From an uncultured Pelagibacteraceae bacterium (GTDB taxonomy: Bacteria > Pseudomonadota > Alphaproteobacteria > Pelagibacterales > Pelagibacteraceae): a DNA stretch of 32,509 nucleotides. The notes below the pieces were generated by a model, which saw only the letters and a list, made by a program, of their open reading frames with translations, was not told where the DNA came from and did no database searches. The stretch covers positions 1 through 32,509 of the forward strand of contig CACICY010000007.1 of assembly GCA_902585265.1 (NCBI GenBank), written 5' to 3'. Both the position numbers and the translations under genes were made by a program. Position 1 is the stretch's first letter; every line of letters starts with the position of its first letter. Positions 1 through 7,002 of this stretch are shown here, piece by piece.

Positions 1-318
1 ACCTAAAAACGGCAAAACAGTTTTATATAATCCTATTGCGGTTTGTTGTGCCAAGTAAGCTAATCCAATTAAACCTAAAATTTCTTTATAAATTTGAGAC
101 ATCGTAAATTTATATCCTCTAGCCTCAGCAATAAGAGTTCCCATATAAAGTTGTATTGGTGTTAAAATAAAAATATCTGCAAATGGTATGGGTTGAACTG
201 CAACCGCTGCACAAATAGCTGAAAATCTTATAAGTAATTTATCAACTTTTTGATCAGGTGGGATATTTAGTTCATTAATTCCATAGGTGTTGTCTTTAAC
301 AAACTTTAATGGATCCAT
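1..318 (-). CDS. DUF697/YcjF-like membrane protein, 3' end cut by window
   Basis: The minus-strand reading frame starts at ATG 318 and runs off the window edge, so about 106 N-terminal residues are visible and the C-terminus is missing. An in-frame TGA lies just upstream of the ATG, so the start cannot be further out. The protein opens with a polar segment containing INELNIPPDQKVDKLL, then a hydrophobic stretch rich in Ala, Val and Pro (AAVAVQPIPFADIFILTPIQ), then a second hydrophobic helix (EILGLIGLAYLAQQTAIGLY). The PIPFADIFILTPIQ pattern followed by a Gly/Ala-rich helix resembles the DUF697 domain, found alone or at the C-terminus of Era-like GTPases. No GTPase domain is visible on this side. 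Molecular function is unknown. The family call is from pattern memory and moderately sure. Confidence 0.55.
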   Translation of the reverse strand, partial: MDPLKFVKDNTYGINELNIPPDQKVDKLLIRFSAICAAVAVQPIPFADIFILTPIQLYMGTLIAEARGYKFTMSQIYKEILGLIGLAYLAQQTAIGLYKTVLPFLG

Positions 319-486
319 AATTCAAGACTAACAAATCCTGAACCATGAGTCTATTTGCTATTAAAAATGGCTATTTGATTTATCTCTTTTGATACAAGTT
401 TGGGATCAAGTTTTTTAGTTAAATTGATGAGTCTTTAAGCGATTTATTTTAAGTTAACTTTTTAATATCCGCATAAGTACTGTAGT

Positions 487-516
487 TTAGTGTAGGTTAA
501 TGTGGATTAATGTGAA
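487..516. repeat. Three degenerate 10-bp direct repeats
   Basis: Three consecutive 10-base units read ttagtgtagg, ttaatgtgga and ttaatgtgaa. The 8-base core TTAATGTG is exact in units 2 (497-504) and 3 (507-514), and unit 1 differs from it at two positions. A period of one helical turn suits side-by-side binding of a protein on one DNA face. No binding protein can be named. Confidence 0.45.
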
Positions 517-519
517 CCT

Positions 520-588
520 CTAATCCCCCAAATAATCGCCAGCTTCCTGAATAATTTTCCAGAGTTTACTTGCGTTTTCTTTGTTCAC
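520..588 (-). other. 22-codon GTG-started ORF or gene remnant
   Basis: On the minus strand a GTG at 588 preceded by a purine-rich AAGTGAAGGT opens a frame that ends at TAG 520-522. The peptide includes NKENASKLWKIIQEAGDYLG, which is amphipathic and reads like genuine protein rather than random AT-rich translation. The frame is open only six codons further upstream and has no ATG there. It could be a microprotein or the surviving tail of a lost gene. Nothing in it was recognised. Confidence 0.2.
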
Positions 589-613
589 ACCTTCACTTTT
601 CTTATTTTACCTC

Positions 614-637
614 AAAAAGTTCTAGTTTGTAAACTAG
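614..637 (-). terminator. Hairpin plus short U-tract after the 85-aa gene
   Basis: Directly after the TAA at 638-640 the minus strand carries CTAGTT, a four-base loop, AACTAG, two further bases and a run of five T (618-614). This has the layout of a rho-independent terminator, but the stem is short and AT-rich and the T-run is short. It could equally be an incidental palindrome. Confidence 0.35.
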
Positions 638-895
638 TTACATTATTTTCTCAAGTTTCCAAGCTTCATCTTTAGCATTAAACTTTGCGTTCCAGTCTTT
701 AGATCTTTGATCTTCAAATAAGGCATAAAATTTTTCTTCATCAGTGACATTTGCAATAAAAATCATTTTACCTTCACGAATGTGTGCCCATTCAAATGAT
801 GAAGTACATTTTGCAAGATCATCTTTAAATATACTGTATAATTCATCTGCATCTTTTTTAGTTCCTTCATATGTTGTTGTTCCAACAAAGTTCAT
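638..895 (-). CDS. Small orphan protein, 85 aa
   Basis: The best start is ATG 895: it is preceded by a purine-rich AAAGGA at suitable distance, and a candidate promoter (925-952) would place the transcript start near 918. The longer frame from 964 would then begin inside the promoter. The protein starts MNFVGTTTYEGTKKDADELY and is soluble, with alternating polar and hydrophobic residues, one Cys (residue 30, in LAKCTSS), no signal peptide and no membrane segment. The pattern of strands and helices (MIFIANVTDEEKFYALFED near the middle) would fit a small alpha/beta fold such as the dimeric ferredoxin-like barrels, but no family was recognised and no function is proposed. It sits alone between the lyase gene and a gene-poor patch, with its own apparent promoter and terminator, suggesting a single-gene transcript. 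Confidence 0.7.
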   Translation of the reverse strand: MNFVGTTTYEGTKKDADELYSIFKDDLAKCTSSFEWAHIREGKMIFIANVTDEEKFYALFEDQRSKDWNAKFNAKDEAWKLEKIM

Positions 896-924
896 AGTTT
901 TTCCTTTCATTAATAAATTAAAAT

Positions 925-952
925 AATATAGACACAATAAATTCCCAATCAA
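925..952 (-). promoter_or_regulatory. Candidate promoter of the 85-aa gene
   Basis: On the minus strand TTGATT (952-947) is followed after 16 bases by TATATT (930-925), a fair match to sigma-70-type boxes (4/6 and 5/6). Transcription would begin near 918, giving a leader of about 23 bases that contains the AAAGGA before ATG 895. In such AT-rich DNA chance matches are common. Confidence 0.4.
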
Positions 953-1056
953 TAAGATTTTCAACTAATTTATCTCAACTTGTTCAAGTTTCAGGACTAG
1001 TTTCTCTAAAAAATCCTACAACACAGAACCATAAACTTAAAAGATTTTTTAATTTA

Positions 1057-1941
1057 TTAATCAACTGGTTTGTTCTTATTTATATCTACTTCATCATAGG
1101 ATTTACCAAATCTCACTTCATCAAATAGCATTACGGTTGTTGGAATTTTATTTTCCCATTTATATTTAAAAGGTTTTATTATATTTTTTTGACCACTTGG
1201 TTGAGTCATGGTCTTCATTCCCTTTGGTTTATTTCTATTTATTTGAGATAAGTAATCACCAACTCTAAATTTATAAATACCATATCTCATATTAATTTGT
1301 TGTTTGTTACTGCTCCACCCATGGCTTTTGGACTCTTTAATATGTTTGCTTTTTACAAATGGAATATAATGGGTGCACTCATTAATCTGTTCTCCATTCC
1401 ACCATAGCTCAAAATATTTTTCACCTTTAATTCTTTCTCTACTATAATTAGTTTTAACTATAAAATCATTCCAACTACCTTTTTTAAAAGAGAATCCATG
1501 GCATCTCTTATAGTGACCTAATCTCACTTGAAAGCCTGAACCCTGTGTAGAAACCATCCATAATGGCATATCTACACCTTTCATTTTAGCTTGAAACAAA
1601 GACATCTTTGATGCTACGAAATCGTATCCAAAATCTTCGGGTATATAGATACTCAAAGCATAAAATACTGGTTCTTTAAATTTTTTACTTGAGTAATGAA
1701 GTTTTTTTAAATGTCTTTCTGTTCTTTGAGCACCCCATTTACAATCTTGTTTTTTACATTCACCATGTCTAATTTCAAACTTTTGAGCTGATTTACCAGC
1801 ACGAACATTCTTATCGACTATTTCAAAATGCTCTTTGATATCCATGTGATGCCACTTAGTTTTTTTAATTGTAACAGGCTCTGTATAACCTAAATTACAT
1901 GTAAAAAAGATTAGAACAACAATCCCAAAAATTTTTTCCAT
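1057..1941 (-). CDS. Secreted polysaccharide-lyase-like protein
   Basis: A 294-residue protein with an N-terminal signal peptide (hydrophobic residues 4-18, likely cleavage near residue 20), so it should reach the periplasm or beyond. The mature part resembles the jelly-roll polysaccharide lyase family of Pfam PF14099 (heparin lyase I-like fold): FEIRHGEC at 55-62 with basic residues, SWNDFIVKTNYS at 156-167, YFELWWNGEQI at 176-186, YGIYKFR at 220-226, and the closing strand MLFDEVRFG at 271-279. Four cysteines (62, 67, 147, 189) could form disulfides after export. The many Lys/Arg/His residues would suit an acidic polysaccharide, but the substrate cannot be read from sequence. The ATG follows immediately after the TAA of the 40-residue ORF, and yajQ lies just upstream, so the three are probably co-transcribed. 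Family call fairly sure; activity unproven. Confidence 0.7.
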   Translation of the reverse strand: MEKIFGIVVLIFFTCNLGYTEPVTIKKTKWHHMDIKEHFEIVDKNVRAGKSAQKFEIRHGECKKQDCKWGAQRTERHLKKLHYSSKKFKEPVFYALSIYIPEDFGYDFVASKMSLFQAKMKGVDMPLWMVSTQGSGFQVRLGHYKRCHGFSFKKGSWNDFIVKTNYSRERIKGEKYFELWWNGEQINECTHYIPFVKSKHIKESKSHGWSSNKQQINMRYGIYKFRVGDYLSQINRNKPKGMKTMTQPSGQKNIIKPFKYKWENKIPTTVMLFDEVRFGKSYDEVDINKNKPVD

Positions 1942-2064
1942 TTAAAATCCACCTCGCCAATTATTTTTAGATTTCAAATCTTTCTCTTCTTGTTTTGAAG
2001 TAGGTCTAAATAAATAAAAACCCACTACAACAATTACGAATATACCTAAAATAATTTCAATCAT
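1942..2064 (-). CDS. 40-residue single-pass membrane microprotein
   Basis: This frame is too short for a routine ORF list. It starts at ATG 2064, six bases after the yajQ stop, and ends with TAA at 1942-1944; the next base begins the lyase ATG (TAAATG). The product begins MIEIILGIFVIVVVGFYLF, a textbook transmembrane helix over residues 2-19, followed by a charged tail (RPTSKQEEKDLKSK, then NNWRGGF at the end). The hydrophobic-then-charged organisation, the exact tiling between two real genes and the absence of any untranslated gap argue that it is real. By the positive-inside rule the basic tail is probably cytoplasmic. Function is unknown; it might anchor or assist a partner protein, or be an independent small membrane protein co-transcribed with yajQ and the lyase gene. 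Confidence 0.7.
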   Translation of the reverse strand: MIEIILGIFVIVVVGFYLFRPTSKQEEKDLKSKNNWRGGF

Positions 2065-2070
2065 GTTTAA

Positions 2071-2556
2071 TTAATCTCTAAAATTAATAAATTCAATCGG
2101 AAGCCCTATATCTATTGCTTCTATGGCAGATATTGCTTCTTGAAGATCATCTCTTTTCTTTCCTTGAGCTCTTAATTCTTCTCCTTGAATTTTAATTTGG
2201 ATTTTAAGTTTTAGTTTTTTTACATCAGCAATAATCTTCTTAGCATTTTCTTGGCTTATACCCTCAGCTAATTCACTAACCTGCCTTATAGTTCCACCAG
2301 CTGCACCCTCTGAATTTTTAATAATTAATACTCTTGGATCTACTTTTCTTCTTATAAGGTGAACTTGTAACAATTCATTTACTTGTTTTAATTTTAATTC
2401 ATCTGGAGCTAGTGTAGTTATTATTTTATCTTTTCTTTCAATAGAAATATTAAGCCCCTTAAAATCGTATCGGTTAGCAATTTCCCTTAAACAATTAGCA
2501 AGAGCATTATCAAACTCTTGATAATTGATTTTACTTATAACATCAAATGAAGGCAT
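2071..2556 (-). CDS. yajQ: YajQ family nucleotide-binding protein
   Basis: A 161-residue protein matching the YajQ/DUF520 family over its whole length, including the diagnostic start MPSFDVISKINYQEFDNA, the RYDFKG motif at residues 29-34, the RRKVDPRVL segment near 69-77 and the closing DIGLPIEFINFRD. The family has two RNA-recognition-like domains and binds nucleotides; some members bind cyclic di-GMP and act as regulators, but the role here is not established. It is cytoplasmic. The start is well supported because family members begin MPSFD. Downstream, the 40-residue membrane ORF starts six bases after the stop, so the two are likely translated from one message. An 85-base gap separates it from the upstream oxidoreductase gene. 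Confidence 0.93.
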   Translation of the reverse strand: MPSFDVISKINYQEFDNALANCLREIANRYDFKGLNISIERKDKIITTLAPDELKLKQVNELLQVHLIRRKVDPRVLIIKNSEGAAGGTIRQVSELAEGISQENAKKIIADVKKLKLKIQIKIQGEELRAQGKKRDDLQEAISAIEAIDIGLPIEFINFRD

Positions 2557-2641
2557 ACTTTTTAATACTACTTACATTAATATATTTTTTAATTAGAACA
2601 ACCTTCATCAGAGCTACTTTATTCACATTTTCTTTATTCTT

Positions 2642-3718
2642 TTAATTTTTTGGTAACCAAGAGTTATAGAATGGATTATTTTTATCAATTGGAAGTTTGA
2701 TATTTATATTTTGTCTTGAAGATTGGTAAACAGCAGTTACAAACTCTAATGATTTTCTAGCATCTGACAATGTTACCTCATCACTTGAAGAGCCATCTAG
2801 TTTCTTTGCTACTTCATCAAACATTCCTGCGTACCATGATTTAGTTTTTTCGACTTTTGACAATACCTCTTCAATTTGACTTTTTGAAATAGGAGCTCTT
2901 GGTAAAAATACCCATTCATCGTCAGCTGGATTATAAGGTTTATCTGGAGATGCTCCCGATTCTACTGTCAGTCCATCAAAACAGAATTTTAGTCTACTGG
3001 TATCATTTGCTGCACCAAGGGTGATAGAGCTGGTGACCAATGTTCCATCTTCCATTTCAATTGATAAAGACGCACAGTCTTCAACCTCAATATCATTTAC
3101 TCTTGTTGTTAATTTTGCAAATACATTTGAAACTGGGCCTAGTATCATGCTCACCAAGTCATGAATATGTATAGCATGACTTAATATTGCCCCACCTTGT
3201 TCACCATCCCAAGTACCTCTCCAAGGTTTTGAATAATAATCTTTTCCTCTATTCCAATGAGTCTCCAATGAGGCGATTAAAGGTTTTCCAGCAAGTCCTG
3301 ACTTTATTAGTGCCTTAAATTTAGAAAATCCTAATCCATACCTATATTGGAATACAGGAAAAATTATCTTTCCTGTTTCTTTACTTATATTTTCTAGCTC
3401 ATCAATTTCTTTAAGACTTGAAACCAATGGTTTTTCACAAATTACATGCTTTCCAGCTTCAAGAGATTTTTTGCACGCAGAAAAATGTAAATGGGGTGGA
3501 AGACAAATATCAATTATATCAATTTCCTTTATTTTTAATACATCATCAAAGTTTAATGACATTTTAGTATCATTATTTGACGCCAAGATCCTATCTATTG
3601 CATCTCTTGTTAAACCACACAATGTATGAACACTAAATCGGTCTGATACTTTTTGAAAGTCTTCAAAATGTTTAGCTCCTATATTAGTTCCTATTATTGC
3701 TACCTGATATTTTTTCAT
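2642..3718 (-). CDS. Gfo/Idh/MocA family oxidoreductase (first of pair)
   Basis: A 358-residue NAD(P)-dependent dehydrogenase. The N-terminal Rossmann domain begins VAIIGTNIGAKH, an altered form of the usual GxGxxG. The cofactor-domain signature CEKPL (E95-K96-P97) supplies the conserved catalytic Lys. The C-terminal alpha/beta domain contains GGAILSHAIHIHDLV, in which the family His is kept (H184) but the usual Asp is Ser180. These enzymes oxidise or reduce sugars, inositols and related compounds, and substrate cannot be told from sequence. It overlaps the second Gfo/Idh/MocA gene by one base (TAATG), so the two are translationally coupled and probably act in one pathway. MFS and DMT permease genes lie upstream. 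Family certain; substrate unknown. Confidence 0.88.
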   Translation of the reverse strand: MKKYQVAIIGTNIGAKHFEDFQKVSDRFSVHTLCGLTRDAIDRILASNNDTKMSLNFDDVLKIKEIDIIDICLPPHLHFSACKKSLEAGKHVICEKPLVSSLKEIDELENISKETGKIIFPVFQYRYGLGFSKFKALIKSGLAGKPLIASLETHWNRGKDYYSKPWRGTWDGEQGGAILSHAIHIHDLVSMILGPVSNVFAKLTTRVNDIEVEDCASLSIEMEDGTLVTSSITLGAANDTSRLKFCFDGLTVESGASPDKPYNPADDEWVFLPRAPISKSQIEEVLSKVEKTKSWYAGMFDEVAKKLDGSSSDEVTLSDARKSLEFVTAVYQSSRQNINIKLPIDKNNPFYNSWLPKN

Positions 3719-4725
3719 TATTTTTCTGCTAATTCTTGAGCTTTAATTGCTAGTTCCATTGATAAGTAAGTAAGTTCTTGCGAACAAGCAGTATCAGTTC
3801 TATTCAAAACATCTTGAATTAAATTAGCAAAGTAGGGAAGTTTTTCATTCGAACAGTCAATATGTTTAACTTCATCATTATTTGCCAAAAATAGTTGATT
3901 TCCTTTTTCAGATTTTGCTAAATCTGTGTATTTTCTAATTTCAATAAAACCTTTATCACCCAAGACAAATAACCTTCCATCTCCCCAAGTAGGAAGCGCA
4001 TCAGGAGTAAACCAGTCTAAACGAACATATCCATGACCACCATTTCCAGTAAGATTAACTTCACCGAAATCTTGAAAACCAGCAGATTTTTTCTTAGTTG
4101 TATTTTCAACTAACGCATGATTTACTTTAGCTTCATTTGAATTTGTAAATACTAAAAATTGGTGAATTTGATGTGAGCCAATATCTGTTATTATTCCACC
4201 ATAACTATCACGATCATAAAACCAATCTGGTCTTTCATAATTACCTTGCCTGTGGGGACCAGTACCAATTGTTTGTTTAACTTTACCGATTTTACCTTCC
4301 GCGACTAACTCTTCAGCTTTTGTAACAGCGGCTACATGAAATCTTTCTGAAAAATTAATTGACCAAATTTTTCCTGTCTCCTTAACTGTTTGTTTTAGAT
4401 TATTAAGTTGCTCAAGTGTTGTACATCCTGGCTTATCGACCATGACATCTTTTCCAGCTTTCATTGCGTCTATAGATAGATTTGCCCTATCTTTAGGAAT
4501 GGATGAAATTAAAATCATATCAATTGTATCATCATTTAAAATATCACTTTTATTATCTACTCTTTTAATTCGAGGATATTTTTTTCTAAATTCATTTAAA
4601 GTTAACGGAGAACCTTGTGTCCAAAAATAATTACAACTACATCCCTCTTTAAGCATCTTATCAAGCATGTCGAAGATATGACCATGATCAATACCCAATA
4701 CTCCAAGATTTATAGTTTTAGTCAT
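3718..4725 (-). CDS. Gfo/Idh/MocA family oxidoreductase (second of pair)
   Basis: A 335-residue dehydrogenase paralogous in fold to its neighbour. The Rossmann strand reads LGVLGIDHGHIFDML, again lacking a canonical third Gly. The catalytic motif is VDKPGC with D97-K98-P99, a variant of EKP, and the C-terminal domain has GGIITDIGSHQIHQFL with both the Asp and the His of the family consensus. Unlike its partner it therefore keeps the complete DxGxH arrangement. It is first of the coupled pair in transcription order, and 41 bases separate its ATG from the MFS gene upstream. Divergent Gfo/Idh/MocA pairs encoded together often perform successive oxidation and reduction of one sugar; that reading is inference here. 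Cytoplasmic. Confidence 0.88.
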   Translation of the reverse strand: MTKTINLGVLGIDHGHIFDMLDKMLKEGCSCNYFWTQGSPLTLNEFRKKYPRIKRVDNKSDILNDDTIDMILISSIPKDRANLSIDAMKAGKDVMVDKPGCTTLEQLNNLKQTVKETGKIWSINFSERFHVAAVTKAEELVAEGKIGKVKQTIGTGPHRQGNYERPDWFYDRDSYGGIITDIGSHQIHQFLVFTNSNEAKVNHALVENTTKKKSAGFQDFGEVNLTGNGGHGYVRLDWFTPDALPTWGDGRLFVLGDKGFIEIRKYTDLAKSEKGNQLFLANNDEVKHIDCSNEKLPYFANLIQDVLNRTDTACSQELTYLSMELAIKAQELAEK

Positions 4726-4766
4726 AAACTATTTTAGCAGAATAAAAGTTTTAAATAAGATTTTAA

Positions 4767-6086
4767 TTATTGGGAAGGGTTATTCTCTACAATAACTGTT
4801 TCTTCGGTTTCTACTGGTTTTATTGGGTCTTCGATAGGCTCTGTCGCTGGATTAAGTTCTAAGCCAATAGGTGTTATTGTTGTAGGAAGAGGTGTGAATT
4901 GAGAGTCAGGGTTTTCAATAACCTCTCTTACATTCATCCTGTAAATTCCATATGCTCCTATTAAACAGTGAAATATAATTAGAAATATAAAGTAACCATT
5001 CTCTCCTATAAAATCCATAAACATAGAACATAAAAAAGGTCCACTAATTGCACCCATTCCGAAGGTAAATTGTAAACCTGCACCTGCAGCGACAAATTTT
5101 TCTTTAGCTATAAAATCATTAGTGTGAGCAAATATTAATGCAAACATAGGAAGACTAAAGAAAGCATATAAACCTGTAAAAATATAAAACCAAAACTTCG
5201 AGCTAGCTAAACCTTCAGGTAAATGCATCGTGCCCACTGAAAAAATTGCACATAACGCAAAGAAAGCCGAAGCAAATGTGGAATATACTGTAACTGTTCT
5301 TCTGTCATAAATATCTGATAGTTTACCAATTGGCCATTGCGAAATAGCTCCAGAAATAGCTATTAAAAATGTTACAAAAGAAATTTCAAATATACTAAAA
5401 TTCATTGACGCAGCATAAACAGCAATTAAAGCAAACATTGCAGAGTGACAAATTCCACATAAAAGTGCACTTACCATTCCAAAAGGAGAGGCCTCATAAA
5501 GTTCTTTAATTTTCATTCCAATAATTTTTTTAAATTTTGGAGGTTTTTTCTTAGTTAATAATATTGGAACAAGTGACAACGACATGAATAAAGAAACAAG
5601 TATAAATGGCTGAAAATTTTCTGGTTTACTGAAGTTTAAAAAAAACATTCCAATTGCCATGGATGCGTAAAGAACGATCATATAAATTGATAAAACACTT
5701 CCTCTGTTTTTATTGCTTGCTCGGTCGTTTAACCAGCTTTCTGCAATTGTATATAAACATACCATTGAAAAACCTGAAGCAATTCTCAATATAAACCATG
5801 TAAATGGATTGATTATTATAGAGTGCACTAAAACAACGATAGAAGCAATTGATGCAAAAGCAGCAAATACTCTTATATGACCAACTCTTGATACTAAAAT
5901 TGGAACTGTTTTTGCTCCGATAAAATAGCCTACAAAATATCCTGACAACATAAATCCGGTTGCTGTTAAGCTGAAACTTTCATGAACAGCTCTTACTCCA
6001 AGTAAAGAAACTTGAAATCCATGAGCTATCATAATTAGACCCATGCCCGTGAATAATGCCCAGGAGTTTTTAAGTATCTTTTCCAT
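4767..6086 (-). CDS. MFS transporter, YcaD-like
   Basis: A 439-residue major facilitator with about 12 hydrophobic segments. The first half closely follows the YcaD-like branch: GYFVGYFIGAKTVPILVSRV, then FAAFASIAS, then the loop TIAESWLNDRASNKNRGSVL. The second half has GPFLCSMFMDFIG and further helices. The last 45 or so residues form a non-membrane tail rich in Pro, Glu and Thr (including TEPIEDPIKPVETEE), probably disordered and cytoplasmic, longer than is usual. Substrate is unknown. It lies between the DMT permease gene (49 bases) and the Gfo/Idh/MocA pair (41 bases), so carriage of a sugar or related compound is possible but unproven. Confidence 0.85.
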   Translation of the reverse strand: MEKILKNSWALFTGMGLIMIAHGFQVSLLGVRAVHESFSLTATGFMLSGYFVGYFIGAKTVPILVSRVGHIRVFAAFASIASIVVLVHSIIINPFTWFILRIASGFSMVCLYTIAESWLNDRASNKNRGSVLSIYMIVLYASMAIGMFFLNFSKPENFQPFILVSLFMSLSLVPILLTKKKPPKFKKIIGMKIKELYEASPFGMVSALLCGICHSAMFALIAVYAASMNFSIFEISFVTFLIAISGAISQWPIGKLSDIYDRRTVTVYSTFASAFFALCAIFSVGTMHLPEGLASSKFWFYIFTGLYAFFSLPMFALIFAHTNDFIAKEKFVAAGAGLQFTFGMGAISGPFLCSMFMDFIGENGYFIFLIIFHCLIGAYGIYRMNVREVIENPDSQFTPLPTTITPIGLELNPATEPIEDPIKPVETEETVIVENNPSQ

Positions 6087-6135
6087 AATTTCGCTATCTA
6101 TGGATGATTTGATATTAAATCAAGAAATTAATTAA

Positions 6136-7002
6136 TTATTTTTCAGTCTCTCTTAGTTTTATAAATGAGTGGATCCCCAAAGTAATAATGATCACGGCAC
6201 CTCCGATAATTGTCTCAAGGGTTGGCTGCTCTTTGACAACTAACCAAACCCAAATTGGACCTATTATCGTTTCTAATAAGAAAAATAGATTTACTTCCTC
6301 TGCTGGTATAAATCTTGGTGCGATTGTTACTAAAACAAAAGGTAAGGCTACACAAATAATGCACATTACTGGTATGTAAATTTGATCGGTTCCATTTAAA
6401 TTAAAGTTTTCAACAAAAAAGAAAGCAAATACTGCAACTCCTAATTTGCCCATTACAGCAGACGGCAAAAGATCTCTGTCCTTGGCATATCTAATAAGAA
6501 CTGCATTTACTGCTAATCCTGCAGCTGTAACAAATCCCATTATATTCCCAAAAAGATTACCAACTTGTAGCGAGTCGTAAAAAATAAACAAAGCCGCCAA
6601 AAATGTGATGAAAATGGCGATCCAAGTCCCTTTACTAGGCATTTCTTTTAAGAATACTGCCCCAAGTATTGCTGAAAGCATAGGCGCTAAAGCAATCATT
6701 ATTAACGTATTGGCTACGTTAGTATTTTGAATAGATACAATGAAAGTGATGTTGCAAATAGAAAAACTAATTGCGTAAAATATACCAACTGTACCAACTT
6801 TTAAAAAGGCGTTAATAAAATTTTGCCTATAAAATAATAGTAGTCCAATTAAGACTATAAAGAAAGGTATGGCTCCTCTATAAAAAAGCATCCCCCATGT
6901 TTCTATGTCTGAAAGCCTGATAAGTAATGAGTCAGGTGTAATGAACATTACAGCAACGAAGGCTAGTAGCGAACCTTTCTTTTGATCTGATAATTTATTC
7001 AA
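6136..7002 (-). CDS. EamA/DMT family transporter
   Basis: A roughly 288-residue inner-membrane protein with about ten hydrophobic helices arranged as two EamA repeats. The first repeat includes FVAVMFITPDSLLIRLSD and the FYRG motif; the second includes GLAVNAVLIRYAKDRD and ends AEEVNLFFLLETIIGPIWVW followed by GGAVIIITLG. DMT permeases export or import small metabolites; substrate is unknown. The start is uncertain. A TTG at 7020 gives 294 residues but has no ribosome site, whereas a TTG at 7002 follows GGAAAGG by nine bases and overlaps the gshB stop as TTGA, which suggests coupled translation. I prefer the latter. Upstream neighbours are the glutathione genes, so a role in thiol or amino-acid movement is conceivable but speculative. 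Confidence 0.85.
   Translation of the reverse strand: MNKLSDQKKGSLLAFVAVMFITPDSLLIRLSDIETWGMLFYRGAIPFFIVLIGLLLFYRQNFINAFLKVGTVGIFYAISFSICNITFIVSIQNTNVANTLIMIALAPMLSAILGAVFLKEMPSKGTWIAIFITFLAALFIFYDSLQVGNLFGNIMGFVTAAGLAVNAVLIRYAKDRDLLPSAVMGKLGVAVFAFFFVENFNLNGTDQIYIPVMCIICVALPFVLVTIAPRFIPAEEVNLFFLLETIIGPIWVWLVVKEQPTLETIIGGAVIIITLGIHSFIKLRETEK

Larger units (their letters stand above)
319..637. other. Gene-poor intergenic stretch
   Basis: This is the only stretch near 300 bases without an intact gene. It contains a short 10-bp-period repeat (487-516), a 22-codon GTG-started frame on the minus strand (520-588), a stop-bounded minus-strand frame of 27 codons at about 352-438 that reads like protein (it includes LTKKLDPKLVSKEIN), and a hairpin next to the following gene (614-637). 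The part at 521-600 is visibly less AT-rich than its surroundings (30 G/C in 80 bases by hand count). No RNA gene or intact CDS was recognised. It may be a decayed gene or a regulatory region. Confidence 0.6.

Noticed and set aside
388..418. Hairpin TTGAT...ATCAA followed by a T-run, as a plus-strand terminator
   Set aside because: Five-base stem with an 11-base loop and no plus-strand gene upstream to terminate.
497..510. CtrA-like box (TTAA, six bases, TTAA)
   Set aside because: The canonical CtrA spacing is seven bases and AT-rich DNA makes such matches cheap. Treated only as part of the 10-bp repeat.
896..964. N-terminal extension of the 85-aa gene up to 964
   Set aside because: It would begin within a promoter-like pair, lacks a ribosome site and adds an unlike Leu/Tyr-rich segment. 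ATG 895 follows AAAGGA.
977..990. AACTTG-TT-CAAGTT near-palindrome as an operator
   Set aside because: A single short site between two minus-strand genes with no repeat elsewhere in the window. Chance is likely.
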